From UBA2241 sp963777895 (lineage in GTDB: Bacteria; Actinomycetota; Thermoleophilia; UBA2241): DNA of 64,000 bases. Positions within the stretch are counted from its first letter, which is position 1; the number at the start of each line of letters is the position of its first letter. The position numbers and the translations under genes were made by a program. The notes under the pieces were generated by a model, which did no database searches, had not been told where the DNA came from, and saw nothing but the letters and a program-made list of their open reading frames with translations. This document shows positions 37,112 through 45,687 of the stretch, piece by piece. The stretch covers positions 268,284 to 332,283 of the forward strand of contig CAVZSF010000003.1 in assembly GCA_963777895.1 (NCBI GenBank), in the 5' to 3' direction.

Positions 37112-37703
37112 GAGCCCGGCGCACCTGCCGGCGGTAGTCCTCGTATCCCGGGTGCTGGTCCGCGAGCCAGGCTTCCTCGCGGCGTCGCTTCGCCTCGAGG
37201 AAGGCGGCCCCGAGCAGCGAGGGCACGGCGGTGAGCGGCGACGACACGAGCGTCCACGCCGCGGCCGTCAGCAGCACGCCGCCGTACATCGGGTGCCGGA
37301 CCAGGGCGTAGACGCCGTCCTTGCGCAGATCGCCCTCTGCGACCGGCTTCGGGAAGGGCGTGAGCTGCCGGCCCAGTCCCGCTCCGCCGGCGCCGAGAAG
37401 CCAGGCGCCGCCGGCCGCCAGCGGCAGGGCGGCGCCTTTCCGCCAGCGGCGCCCGCGGGCCGGCCAGCGCGGACCGGCGAGCCCAGTCCAGACCAGGGCG
37501 ACGATGAGGACCCCCTGGAGGACGACCCAGCCCTCGCCGCGCCGGCCGAGCTCCGGGAGGCCGGCGCCTCCCGTCGTCTGGCCGGCGCCTTCGGTCGTCT
37601 GGCCGGCGCCTCCTGTCGGCTGGCTGCTGCCTCCCGTCGTCTGGCCGTCGCCCTGTGTCACCTGCACGTCCCTTTCGACGCTTGCGTCATCGCCCATCGC
37701 CAC
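37092..37703 (-). CDS. isoprenylcysteine carboxyl methyltransferase-like membrane protein with N-terminal heptad repeats
   Basis: 203 residues. The N-terminal 15-50 is five degenerate seven-residue repeats (QTTGGAG type). From residue ~58 come four helices and the ICMT/PEMT motif GVYALVRHPMYGGVLL with ADQHPGYEDYRRQV at the end, which binds S-adenosylmethionine at the membrane. The real substrate in bacteria with this family is usually unknown. GTG 37703 or ATG 37697 overlaps the end of the preceding gene, so the two are co-expressed. Confidence 0.75.
   Translation of the reverse strand: MAMGDDASVERDVQVTQGDGQTTGGSSQPTGGAGQTTEGAGQTTGGAGLPELGRRGEGWVVLQGVLIVALVWTGLAGPRWPARGRRWRKGAALPLAAGGAWLLGAGGAGLGRQLTPFPKPVAEGDLRKDGVYALVRHPMYGGVLLTAAAWTLVSSPLTAVPSLLGAAFLEAKRRREEAWLADQHPGYEDYRRQVRRALIPWVW
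37560..37664. repeat. five degenerate 21-bp tandem repeats in coding sequence
   Basis: Units begin at 37560, 37581, 37602, 37623 and 37644 (type gccggcgcctcccgtcgtctg on the plus strand; last character group completes 21). On the minus strand each encodes one heptapeptide of the methyltransferase N-terminus (QTTGGAG, QTTEGAG, QPTGGAG, QTTGGSS, QVTQGDG). Confidence 0.8.
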
Positions 37704-38061
37704 TGACCTCCCATGCGCTCGGCCGGGATGGCGCCGCCCCGTTCCGCGCCGCCGAGACCTTGGCCAGCGCCTCGGTCAGCAGAGCCAACCCGACGAACGC
37801 CGCGAACGCGGACCACGTCAGGGTGTCGCTCGTCCACTGAAGGCCGTCCGAGAGCAAGGCGACGCCGAGGGCCGCCCAGACCAGGCCGGCCAACGTGACG
37901 CGGCGGTCGGCCAGCATGTCGGCCGAAGCCCAGACGACCAGGATAAGAGGCCACCATCGCCCTATGGTCTCACTCCAGGGCGCGAGGCCTGCCGCGTCGA
38001 GCATGCCGCACAAGCCGGCGGCGACGAGGATCCCCCCTGCCCAAATCGCTGTTCTGCTCAT
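37687..38061 (-). CDS. LiaF/LiaI-like small membrane protein
   Basis: 124 residues with four closely spaced helices. SETIGRWWPLILVVWASADMLADRR is split here as RWWPLILVVW, the core of the LiaI-LiaF-like transmembrane module found in envelope-stress proteins; no DUF2154 domain follows. GGAGGGCAGTGGA precedes ATG 38061. Co-transcribed with the methyltransferase downstream. An ArsR regulator and its operator lie just upstream in the same direction. Confidence 0.65.
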   Translation of the reverse strand: MSRTAIWAGGILVAAGLCGMLDAAGLAPWSETIGRWWPLILVVWASADMLADRRVTLAGLVWAALGVALLSDGLQWTSDTLTWSAFAAFVGLALLTEALAKVSAARNGAAPSRPSAWEVSGDGR

Positions 38062-38165
38062 TCCACTGCCCTCCGGATGTCCACTTGTCTTGTCAGCTGA
38101 CGCATGGCGCCATCTGGCATGAACCTTCCTGGCGCTCTGACGAAGAGCGCGATCTCGCGTGAAGC

Positions 38166-38180
38166 ATGTGTGAAACACAT
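38166..38180. promoter_or_regulatory. inverted repeat upstream of LiaF-like gene
   Basis: atgtgt (38166-38171), gaa, acacat (38175-38180): perfect 6-bp arms in the 176-bp gap between the arsR-type gene and the LiaF-like gene. Could be an operator for the latter; regulator unknown. Confidence 0.35.
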
Positions 38181-38203
38181 CTCGCCTGAATTGGAGGAAG
38201 CCA

Positions 38204-38237
38204 CGCCGCGCGCGACGCACGTCGTGCTCGCGCGGCG
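38204..38237 (-). terminator. GC-rich hairpin at end of ArsR gene
   Basis: cgccgcgcg (38204-38212) pairs with cgcgcggcg (38229-38237) around a 16-base loop, immediately after the ArsR stop codon. No U-run; probable terminator or message-stabilising stem. Confidence 0.5.
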
Positions 38238-38549
38238 TCAGCCGGCCGGCTCTCGCGCGAACCGTCCCAACTGCTCCAGCACTTTGTCGTCGACGCGGCA
38301 GTAGAGCCGTTGCCCGCGCTTCTCGCACGTGATCAGGCCGGCCTCGCGGAGCTCCTTCACGTGATGCGACACGGTCGATAGCGAGAGGCCGAAGCGTTCG
38401 GCCATCTGCGAGAGGCTGGCCGCGGCCTCGTCCTCGGTGCAGCCCTCGCGGCCGCAGTCCCGGACCAGCTCGAAGATGGCCAGCCGCGTGGGGTCGCCCA
38501 AGGCCTTGAAGATCCTCGCGAGGTCCGTCACCGCGATCGCCTCTCCCAT
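38238..38549 (-). CDS. ArsR-family winged-helix repressor
   Basis: 103 residues. DLARIFKALGDPTRLAIFEL opens the fold, LSLSTVSHHVKELREAGLI is the recognition helix and turn, KRGQRLYCRV the wing. Cys31 and Cys36 (DCGREGC) and Cys74 (ITCEK) could sense metal or thiol stress, but no classic ELCVCDL motif is present. A 20-bp palindrome lies directly upstream of its ATG, the expected autoregulatory operator. The divergent cupin gene may share control. Confidence 0.85.
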   Translation of the reverse strand: MGEAIAVTDLARIFKALGDPTRLAIFELVRDCGREGCTEDEAAASLSQMAERFGLSLSTVSHHVKELREAGLITCEKRGQRLYCRVDDKVLEQLGRFAREPAG

Positions 38550-38561
38550 TGGTGGATACTT

Positions 38562-38581
38562 CGATACTTGTCAAAGTATCG
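38562..38581. promoter_or_regulatory. ArsR operator palindrome
   Basis: cgatactt (38562-38569), gtca, aagtatcg (38574-38581): perfect 8-bp arms, 12 bp upstream of the repressor's ATG. A flanking ggatactt (38554-38561) and agtat (38583-38587) extend the pattern to overlapping half sites. Confidence 0.75.
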
Positions 38582-38748
38582 CAGTATAACGACGACCGGC
38601 GGTCTGTCAAACGTTTCGGCCGGCCGTCCTCGTGGAGGCAGCGCGATCCTCTGCGGGCGAGCATGAGCCGCGAATCCTGGCCGATGAACTGCCCGACTGC
38701 CCTGTCGGAGACGCATGGCTCGGCCCGGGATGTGGGGAGAGTCCGGTG

Positions 38749-39252
38749 ATGACGATGGCACCTCCGAGGAAGGACGACGACGTGAGACGACTCAACATCG
38801 CTTCGCCCGCGTTCCAGTACGACGCGGAAGATCCCGAGGGCTTCCGCTCCGGGATGATGCGGCTTGGGCCCTTGCTCGGCGCGTCGCAGCTTGGCATGAG
38901 CATCTACGAGCTGCGCCCGGGTGAGGCGATCTGCCCGTACCACTACGAGTACGCCGAGGAGGAATGGCTTCTCGTTCTCGAAGGTCGTCCCACTCTCCGT
39001 CATCCCGAGGGCGAGAGCGTCCTCGAGCCTTGGGACGTGGTCGTGTTCCCCACCGGTCCCGAAGGCGCGCACGGGGTGCGCAACGAGACCGATGAGACGG
39101 CGCGTGTGCTCATGGCGTCGACGGTGCGCCACCCTGCCGCGACCGTCTACCCCGACAGCGACAAGATCGCCGTCTGGACCGGCAACAAGGACGACGATGT
39201 CATCGTGCATCGCGCAGCCGGCGTGGACTACTGGGACGGCGAGACCCCGTGA
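38749..39252 (+). CDS. cupin domain protein
   Basis: 167 residues. Core cupin motif one is PYHYEYAEEEWLLVLEG (H, H-like Y, E, and E metal-ligand pattern), motif two PTGPEGAHGVRNET with a late His. RPTLRHPEGESVLEPWDVVVFP links them. A metal-binding small beta-barrel of unknown substrate; similar proteins are often annotated as sugar or quercetinase-like. GGGGAGAG lies 8-10 bases before ATG 38749. Divergent from the ArsR gene. Confidence 0.75.
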   Translation: MTMAPPRKDDDVRRLNIASPAFQYDAEDPEGFRSGMMRLGPLLGASQLGMSIYELRPGEAICPYHYEYAEEEWLLVLEGRPTLRHPEGESVLEPWDVVVFPTGPEGAHGVRNETDETARVLMASTVRHPAATVYPDSDKIAVWTGNKDDDVIVHRAAGVDYWDGETP

Positions 39253-39334
39253 TCGCGCCCGCCCGAGGCCGGTCGCCGGCGCACACTCGGCGCCGGGGGG
39301 CCGTTCCGCCGCCCTCGCCCGTCAGTCTCGAGGG

Positions 39335-40639
39335 CTAGCGCGGGTCGCGCACCAACCCGAGGAAGAGCGGGGCGCCGGTCGCGTTCTCGGTGATGGCGAA
39401 AAGGAACGGGTGGTCGGCGCGCACGTCGAAGCCGAGCATCGGCGCGCTGGTCACTCGCATGATCGCGCCCGACGCCGCGGCTGCCTCGACGCCCTGCTCG
39501 TTCATCTCGACGAAGGTCTTCTGGACGACCTCCGAGATGAAGAGGCGCTGCGGCGCCACGTCCGCGACCCCGTCGAAGTCGGCCTCACTCGGGGAGAAGG
39601 CGCGCGGCATGCCCATCGCCGCCAGCGTGCCCTTGAGGTCCTTTGCCTCGTACTTCGTCGTGAAGCGCGGCAGGGCCAGCGTCCCCGTCAGGGTCTGGGC
39701 ATCACGCTGCATGGCCTCGAGGTCAGCCGCATCGAGAGCGGGGAAGCCGTAGGCGGGGTGGCTCGCAGGAAGATCGAGCAGAGTCTCGACGCTGGCCCCC
39801 TTCTTGGGCACCAGGATCCAGACTGTCACCGGGCCGTCGGTCTTGAGGGCGACTGCGTCGTAGGCGTCCGTTTGAGCCACCTTCGTCTCGAGCTCCGTGG
39901 CGTGCATCATCGGAACGCCGATCTGGGTGCCGTCGGACAACGTGAAGGGCCCGTCCGTGGTCGCTTGCTCGTCGAAGTGCGCCCACTTCACCTTGAGGTG
40001 AATGGTGTTGAAGAGTGCGAGGACGGTCGCGTCGTCGAACATGCTTGGTTGCACGATGTCGGTGATGCGGCCGGCCGTGTTGCGCTCGACCCAGTCGTTG
40101 ATGGCGGCGGCGGCCTGGTCGGGGTCCTCGGGCAACTCGCTGGTCTGTGTCGCGAAGTAGTCGCGGTTCGCGTCGAGGAAGGCTTGCCTGAAGGGGAAGC
40201 CGGAACGCAGCCACAGCGAGTCGCGGATCTTGACCTCCTTCTTCTTGCCCGACTGCGCCAGCCAGATGAGGTCGGCCCAGCCCTGATTCACGTCCTCGGG
40301 CGAGAGGTCCGCGACGGCGAGTGCACGCCTCATCTCGCTCGCCGTCTCGCCGGTCGCGCCGTTCAAGAGGGCGGCGAGCACGGCGTGCAGGGACGCCGGA
40401 GAGACGACGACGTTGCCGGCGGGCGAGGCCTCCGCCTGGCGCCGCAGGAGCGCGAGCCCGAAGACGTCGAGGGGACGGGCGAGCGCCTTGGCGGCGGCAG
40501 ACTGCGGATCGGGGCGCCCGAGCGCAGGCTGCGCCTGTGCCTCGGGCGCCAGCGGTCCGGACCTGGTCACTGTGAAGGCGACGATCGCCACGAGGACGAG
40601 CGCCGCCAAGGCGAGCAGTGGAACAAGCCGGCGCCGCAT
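39335..40639 (-). CDS. serpin (serine protease inhibitor), exported or membrane-anchored
   Basis: 434 residues. An N-terminal helix (6-24, LVPLLALAALVLVAIVAFTV) serves as signal peptide or anchor. The serpin core follows: NVVVSPASLHAVLAALLNGA, FNTIHLKVKW, and the breach/shutter region QKTFVEMNEQGVEAAA. The hinge of the reactive-centre loop (EQGVEAAAAS) has the small residues needed for insertion, so it should be inhibitory; the scissile bond falls in the stretch GAIMRVTSAP, followed by DHPFLFAI and FLGLVRDPR. Bacterial serpins are rare and are thought to protect cells from host or own proteases; two secreted proteases are coded in this window. GGGGAGG lies upstream of ATG. Confidence 0.9.
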   Translation of the reverse strand: MRRRLVPLLALAALVLVAIVAFTVTRSGPLAPEAQAQPALGRPDPQSAAAKALARPLDVFGLALLRRQAEASPAGNVVVSPASLHAVLAALLNGATGETASEMRRALAVADLSPEDVNQGWADLIWLAQSGKKKEVKIRDSLWLRSGFPFRQAFLDANRDYFATQTSELPEDPDQAAAAINDWVERNTAGRITDIVQPSMFDDATVLALFNTIHLKVKWAHFDEQATTDGPFTLSDGTQIGVPMMHATELETKVAQTDAYDAVALKTDGPVTVWILVPKKGASVETLLDLPASHPAYGFPALDAADLEAMQRDAQTLTGTLALPRFTTKYEAKDLKGTLAAMGMPRAFSPSEADFDGVADVAPQRLFISEVVQKTFVEMNEQGVEAAAASGAIMRVTSAPMLGFDVRADHPFLFAITENATGAPLFLGLVRDPR

Positions 40640-40734
40640 GAGGACCTCCCCTGTCTCTGCCGTCGCGCGTGAGAGGCGCGCGATGTCGTGTGACCGGGAG
40701 ACGCCGCGGCGGGCGGGAAGGTTCGGGCGCTCGG

Positions 40735-40838
40735 CCCGGGCGCTCAGCCGCCCGCGTCAGCCCGGGCGCTCAGCCGCCCGCGTCGGCCCGGGCGCTCAGC
40801 CGCCCGCGTCGGGCCGGCCGCTCAGCCGCCCGTGTCGT
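40735..40838. repeat. four 26-bp tandem repeats, each able to form a hairpin
   Basis: Units 40735-40760, 40761-40786, 40787-40812 and 40813-40838, the first three nearly identical (cccgggcgctcagccgcccg then cgtcgg), the last diverged and overlapping the 3' end of the ferredoxin gene. Each contains cgggcg-ctcagc-cgcccg, a perfect 6-bp stem. The array lies between the ends/starts of the ferredoxin and serpin genes and may act as a stacked terminator. Confidence 0.85.
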
Positions 40839-41095
40839 CCGGCTGCCGCTCCTTCATCTGCGCCCGCCAGCGCTTCAGGTCCTCGAGGCTGGGGAAGGAG
40901 ATCGCGCCCTGCGGGCAGAGCGTCGCGCAGTGCGAGCAGCCCGGTACGCAGTTCGATCTTGCCGACGACCCAGACCTTGCCGTCGCGCTCCTCGAACACA
41001 CCCTTGTGGCAGAAGTCGGCGCAGGTGCGGCAGCCGTCGCAGAGCTCGGCCTCGATGGTCGGGCCCCAGTCGAACCGGTCGGCCAGTCTCTCCAT
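40822..41095 (-). CDS. two-[4Fe-4S] ferredoxin-like protein, apparent frameshift
   Basis: About 90 residues. First cluster motif ELCDGCRTCADFCHKG, second CVPGCSHCATLCPQGAI. The two lie in different frames: VWVVGKI in the first is followed by NCVPGC in the next, so one surplus base near 40963 is inferred. Spacing C-x3-C-x2-C-x3-C in the second motif is slightly unusual. It would carry electrons in the cytoplasm; no partner oxidoreductase is adjacent. Ends inside a tandem-repeat array. Confidence 0.7.
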
Positions 41096-41336
41096 GCTCG
41101 CAAGGGTACCGCGCGACGGGCGCGGCTTCGACCGACGCAGGAACGCGAGGGCGGCGAGGGAGTCGGCGGCAGGCAAGGCGGCAACGCTGGGGCAGCGCGT
41201 GCAGTTGTGAGGTCGAAGGCCTCGCCATCGCCACGGTGTTTCGGCCCCGGGCCGACGCGGTAGCAGGACAGGAATAGTCCGGATTGGCGGCTGCTGAAGG
41301 ACGGGCTCGTCTGCGTAGCCGCTGCATGTCGACCCC

Positions 41337-42965
41337 GTGGAGCGCGCCGTGGAAGCCGTCACCGTAGAGGAAGAGAACGCCGAACTCATCGGCGGGGAGG
41401 TGGCGCCGACGCACGTCCCGCGCCATCTCGGCCTCGCCCTGGTCGTCATCGCGACCGCCCAGTTGATGATCGTGCTCGACGCGACCATCGTGAACGTAGC
41501 GCTGCCGCACATCCAAGCCTCGCTCGGCTTCAGCGGCAGCAGCCTGACGTGGATCGTGACGGCCTATTCGCTGGCCTTCGGCAGCCTGCTGCTGCTGGGC
41601 GGCCGCCTTGGCGACATCTTCGGCCGCCGCCGAATCTTCATCACCGGGATCCTGCTCTTCGTCACCGGCTCGTTCTTCGGCGGGTTCGCGAACAGCGAAT
41701 GGTGGCTGCTCACGGCGCGCGCCGTACAGGGCGCCGGCGGGGCGCTCGCGGCGCCGACTGCGCTCGCCCTGATCGCGACGACCTTCCCGATGGGGGCGCC
41801 GCGCAACAGGGCACTGGGCGTGTGGGCCGGCATGGCCGGTGCCGGCGGGGCGATCGGCCTGCTGCTCGGCGGCATTCTCACGACCTACGTCTCCTGGCGC
41901 TGGGTGTTTTTCGTCAACGTGCCGATCGGCATCCTTGTGGCGTCGTTGTCGCCACTCGCGCTGGTCGCGACGGAGCGGCGCAAGGTGGCGCTCGACATCC
42001 CGGGCGTCATCACGAGCACCGCTGGTCTGGCGCTGCTGGTCTATGGCCTCACGCACGCAGCGGCCGGTGTGGACGGAAAGTCTCACTGGGGCGAGCCGGT
42101 CACCATCGCGTCCCTGGTCGCCGCCGCCGTTCTGCTCGTCGCGTTCGTCTTCATCGAGCGGCGCAGCCGCCACCCCGAACTGCCGCTCCATCTGGTGAAG
42201 TCGCGGCGTCGCGGCGGGGCGTACCTCATGATGCTCCTGCTCGGCACGGCGCTCTTCTCTGTCTTCTTCTTTCTGACGATCTACATCCAGACGGTCTGGG
42301 GCTACAGCGCCATCCGCGCCGGTCTCGCGTGGCTGCCCTTCCCGATCTCGCTGATCGCGCTCAACATCTTCACGGCTCGCGTGCTGGTCACCAAGTACGG
42401 GGTGCGGCCCTTGCTGATGCTCGGGCCGATCCTCGCGGCCATCGGGTTCTTCTGGCTGTCGCGACTCACGCCCGAGCCCAGCTACTGGACGCACCTCTTC
42501 CTGCCCAACCTGGTGCTGAGCGCCGGTATGGGCCTGCTGTTCGTGCCGCTGACGCTCATGGTCGTGTCGCACGTCGAGCACAAGGACGCGGGCGCGGCGT
42601 CGAGCGTGCTGAACATCGGCCAGCAGCTCGGCGGGGCGATCGGCCTGGCCGCCATCGGGACCATCGCCTGGACCACGGTGGCGAACTCGGTCCGCGATCA
42701 GGTGACCGCTGCGGCGAGCGCGGGTGCCACGGTCGCCCAGAGCGGCGCCGCGTCTCCGGAGGGCGCCGCCGGCGTCCCCGTGGCGTTCGTCAACCACGCC
42801 CTCACCGTGGGCTTCACGCTCGGCTTGGAGATCGCCGGAGTCGTCGCCCTCTCGGGCTTCTTCGTGGCCCTCTTCGCGACCCGGACGCCGGGGGCCTGGC
42901 GGCTGCGCTCGGCCGTACACGACGGGCGCGAGGTCCCGTGTGACGACACGCTCGGCACGTGCTGA
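41337..42965 (+). CDS. DHA2-family MFS drug exporter (EmrB/QacA type)
   Basis: 542 residues, 14 helices. Signatures: LMIVLDATIVNVALPHI (motif D1), LGGRLGDIFGRRR (motif A), ARAVQGAGGALAAPTALALI (motif B), GAGGAIGLLLGGILTTYVSWRW (motif C region, quoted in part as GLLLGGILT). Proton-driven export of drugs or toxic compounds. The start may be GTG 41337 or slightly downstream; helix 1 begins at ~residue 31. A strong hairpin terminator follows at 43021. Confidence 0.85.
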   Translation: MERAVEAVTVEEENAELIGGEVAPTHVPRHLGLALVVIATAQLMIVLDATIVNVALPHIQASLGFSGSSLTWIVTAYSLAFGSLLLLGGRLGDIFGRRRIFITGILLFVTGSFFGGFANSEWWLLTARAVQGAGGALAAPTALALIATTFPMGAPRNRALGVWAGMAGAGGAIGLLLGGILTTYVSWRWVFFVNVPIGILVASLSPLALVATERRKVALDIPGVITSTAGLALLVYGLTHAAAGVDGKSHWGEPVTIASLVAAAVLLVAFVFIERRSRHPELPLHLVKSRRRGGAYLMMLLLGTALFSVFFFLTIYIQTVWGYSAIRAGLAWLPFPISLIALNIFTARVLVTKYGVRPLLMLGPILAAIGFFWLSRLTPEPSYWTHLFLPNLVLSAGMGLLFVPLTLMVVSHVEHKDAGAASSVLNIGQQLGGAIGLAAIGTIAWTTVANSVRDQVTAAASAGATVAQSGAASPEGAAGVPVAFVNHALTVGFTLGLEIAGVVALSGFFVALFATRTPGAWRLRSAVHDGREVPCDDTLGTC

Positions 42966-43293
42966 GCGGGGTGACGGGCGCGGCGATCTGACCGAGTCAG
43001 GGGCCGCGCGCGAAGTAAGCGAACGGGGCGGGGAGTGAAGGCACTCCCCGCCCCGTTCGTTTGGATGCCGCCGATGGGCCCTGCCTCGGTGACCATTCCC
43101 GTGTCGGACGACGACTCGCCGTGTCAGGCGACCGTCTCGCTTACCTAAACACCGAGGAAGCGCAGCGACTCGTCGTTGAGCGCCTGTGTGCGTCGAGTCG
43201 AGACCGTGCGGGGCGCATGGATCTCGGCTTCCGGCTTCCCCGCGCCGGCCTGCCACATGACTGCGGCACGCGCCCCTGCGGGTATAGGGCGGT
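42966..43293. other. intergenic region of 328 bp
   Basis: Holds a strong terminator hairpin (43021-43058) for the drug exporter and, at its right end, a TATAGG hexamer (43283-43288) 5 bases before the response-regulator ATG. No supportable gene was seen in either strand between them. Confidence 0.7.
43021..43058 (+). terminator. strong intrinsic-type hairpin (copy 1 of a repeated element)
   Basis: 17-bp perfect stem: gaacggggcggggagtg (43021-43037), loop aagg, complementary arm to 43058, then gttt. The inner 28 bases recur exactly at 45688-45715. Confidence 0.85.
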
Positions 43294-43965
43294 ATGCGCA
43301 TCCTCGTGGTGGAGGACACGGGGCCTTTGGCCGCGACCATCAAGGCGGGACTCGAGAAGGCGGGATACGCCGTCGATGTAGCATCCGACGGGCCGTCCGG
43401 CCATATGACCGTCGTCGCTCGCCCAGATGACTACGACCTCGTGATCCTCGATGTGATGCTGCCGGGCTTCGACGGGTTCACCGTCTGCCACAGGTGGCGG
43501 GAGGCCGGCATCGGAGTGCCCGTGCTGATGCTGACGGCGCTCGGAGAGACGGTCGACAAGATCACAGGCCTCGACCTCGGCGCGGACGACTACCTGGTCA
43601 AGCCCTTCGACTTCGACGAGCTGCTGGCCCGCATGCGCACCCTGCTGCGCCGACCCGCGAACCTGCTGCCGACGACACTCGAGGTCGGGGACCTTGTCCT
43701 CGACCCGGCGTTGCACGAGGTGCGCCGGGCCCACGAACCGATCGAGCTCACGGCCAAGGAGTTCGCGCTGCTCGAGTTCCTGATGCGCCACCCGGGGCAG
43801 ACGCTGACGCGCGACCAGATCATGACCAACGTGTGGGACGAGGAGTCCGACTCGTTCAGCAACGTGGTAGACGTGCACATCGCCCAACTCCGCAAGAAGG
43901 TCGATCGCGGGCGGGTGCCGCTCGTCCAGACCGTGCGCGGCGTGGGATACAGGGTACGCGGATGA
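43294..43965 (+). CDS. OmpR-family response regulator
   Basis: 223 residues. Receiver domain 1-118 with RILVVEDTG, phospho-acceptor Asp in LVILDVMLPG (~Asp51), and LVKPFDFDELLARMR; winged-helix DNA-binding domain ~128-223 with ELTAKEFALLEFLMRHPGQ, NVVDVHIAQLRKKVD and VRGVGYRVRG. It is phosphorylated by the kinase whose gene overlaps its stop (ATGA). The target may be the exported protein gene at 45066. TATAGG ends 5 bases before ATG, so the message is probably leaderless. Confidence 0.93.
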   Translation: MRILVVEDTGPLAATIKAGLEKAGYAVDVASDGPSGHMTVVARPDDYDLVILDVMLPGFDGFTVCHRWREAGIGVPVLMLTALGETVDKITGLDLGADDYLVKPFDFDELLARMRTLLRRPANLLPTTLEVGDLVLDPALHEVRRAHEPIELTAKEFALLEFLMRHPGQTLTRDQIMTNVWDEESDSFSNVVDVHIAQLRKKVDRGRVPLVQTVRGVGYRVRG

Positions 43966-44957
43966 GCCGGGTCGGGCCGGGAACGGATGCGCGCTTCGAC
44001 CTCTTCAGTCGTGCCACCATGCGGCTGGCGGTGCTCTTCAGCGCGATCGTGGTCGTGCTGGTCGTGGCCGCCGGGGTCCTGATCGACGCGTCCATCACGG
44101 CCGACCTGCACAACGCGATCGACCTGAAGGTGCCCAACGAGGCCGAGGAGCGACGTCTCGTCGCCGAGGCGATCGACAACATCCGCCGCCGCATCGTGAT
44201 CGTTGACAGCGTCGTGATCGTCGCGGTCGGCCTGCTCGGCGTGTGGTACGCGCGCCGCACGCTGCGGCCGATTCGCGAGACCTATCTCGCCCAGAAGCGG
44301 TTCGTCGCGGACGCCTCGCACGAGCTGCGCACGCCGCTGGCCATCGTGAAGGCCGACTTCGATGTTGCCTTGTGGGACGAGGAGCCGCGCCTCGAGGGGG
44401 AGGCGCTGCGCCGCGACCTCGGTGAGGTGGAGAGGATGGCGTCGATCGTCGACGACTTGCTGCTGCTCTCTCGCATCGACGCCCGCCAGGAAGTGCTGCA
44501 ACCTGCGCCGCTCGACCTCGCTGCGCTGGCGCGGCGCAGCGCCGGGAAGCTGGAGCCGCTGGCGGCGAGAAAGGGCGTCGCCGTGTCGGTCATGGCGCAG
44601 GGCGCCGTGACCGTGCCCGGCGACGCCCCCCACCTCGAACGCGCGCTACTGAACGTGCTCAAGAACGCAATCGAACATTCCCCGGCCGGCACCGAGGTCC
44701 ACATGACCGTCGACGGAACCGGCGACGAAGCACGGGTCGAGGTCTCCGACCGGGGCGAGGGTCTCAGCCCCGAGGAGCTGGAGCACGTCTTCGAGCGCTT
44801 CTACCGGGCCGAAGGGCAGCAGTCTGATCGAGGCGGCAGTGGATTGGGACTGTCGATCGCCGAGTGGGTCGTCAGCGGCCACGGAGGCAGGATCGCGGCT
44901 GCCTCGACGCCCGGCCACGGGACGACCATGCGCATCGCCCTGCCGCTGGCCCGCTGA
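43962..44957 (+). CDS. membrane sensor histidine kinase
   Basis: 331 residues. Two helices (about 22-41 and 78-96) enclose a short ~36-residue external segment with many charged residues; there is no HAMP domain of normal length. Dimerisation/phosphotransfer helix with His120 in ASHELRTPLAIV; ATP-binding domain with NVLKNAIEHSPAG, VSDRGEGLS, FERFYRA, and GGSGLGLSIAEWV. Pairs with the response regulator upstream; the small sensor loop suggests it detects a membrane or ionic signal. Confidence 0.92.
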   Translation: MSRVGPGTDARFDLFSRATMRLAVLFSAIVVVLVVAAGVLIDASITADLHNAIDLKVPNEAEERRLVAEAIDNIRRRIVIVDSVVIVAVGLLGVWYARRTLRPIRETYLAQKRFVADASHELRTPLAIVKADFDVALWDEEPRLEGEALRRDLGEVERMASIVDDLLLLSRIDARQEVLQPAPLDLAALARRSAGKLEPLAARKGVAVSVMAQGAVTVPGDAPHLERALLNVLKNAIEHSPAGTEVHMTVDGTGDEARVEVSDRGEGLSPEELEHVFERFYRAEGQQSDRGGSGLGLSIAEWVVSGHGGRIAAASTPGHGTTMRIALPLAR

Positions 44958-45065
44958 GCGACCTTAACCTACGTCTTCATCATCTCTTCAGGTCCGCTGG
45001 TCACAACGTCGGTGAGCAGTGTTCTACGAGGCTCACCAAACGTGACAAGAGATGGAGGACCACCG

Positions 45066-45524
45066 ATGAAGAAGAGGCTTACAGCCATCATCACCGCCGT
45101 CGTGCTGGCGGTCGTCGTGGCCGCGCTCGGCGTCAACGCGGCGTTGGCCAAGGACGTTCCATCCAAGGACGCTACCCAGACCTTCAAGAGCGAGACCAAG
45201 GACACGAGCAAGGACCTGAATTCGAGCGACTCGAGCAAGGACGGTACGCAGAAGGACGACGCGTCGCGCGACACCATCGACAGCAACCCAAGCCGCGACG
45301 TGTCGTCTCCCGACGCCGCGGCGGCAAAGGACGACTCATGGAGCTCCGACTCGCATGACTCGAACGAGTCGGCGTCGAATGATTCGAGCCCCGACCGGAG
45401 CGCCGACGATTCGGCCGAGTCTCCCGAGTCTCAGGACTCCCGTGAGAGCGGTCAGTCAGGCGACAGCGTCGACCACAGCGGCTCCAACGACTCCCCCGAC
45501 CAGCCCGAACTGGGCGATCGTTGA
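45066..45524 (+). CDS. exported Ser/Asp-rich low-complexity protein
   Basis: 152 residues. Signal peptide MKKRLTAIITAVVLAVVVAAL to about residue 27 (AALA end), then a disordered, highly acidic region of Ser, Asp, Lys and Glu with recurring SSD, SKD and DDS motifs. No known domain. GATGGAGGACC before ATG 45066 gives a good ribosome site. It lies 108 bp downstream of the histidine kinase, so it may be the target of that system; such proteins could bind calcium or coat the envelope. Confidence 0.6.
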   Translation: MKKRLTAIITAVVLAVVVAALGVNAALAKDVPSKDATQTFKSETKDTSKDLNSSDSSKDGTQKDDASRDTIDSNPSRDVSSPDAAAAKDDSWSSDSHDSNESASNDSSPDRSADDSAESPESQDSRESGQSGDSVDHSGSNDSPDQPELGDR

Positions 45525-45687
45525 GAGGGGACGGTCGCCGGAGCGCGGGTCCCAGCCCTCACCCACGCTCCCGGTGATCTCGAGGCGGCGGGCCGGGCAA
45601 GTCCCGGACCGCCGCCTTCGCATGGGAGGGGCTAGCGTCTCTCCGCCCCCTGGTTCATGGTGCTGTATCCACTCGGCGCGGGTCAGG

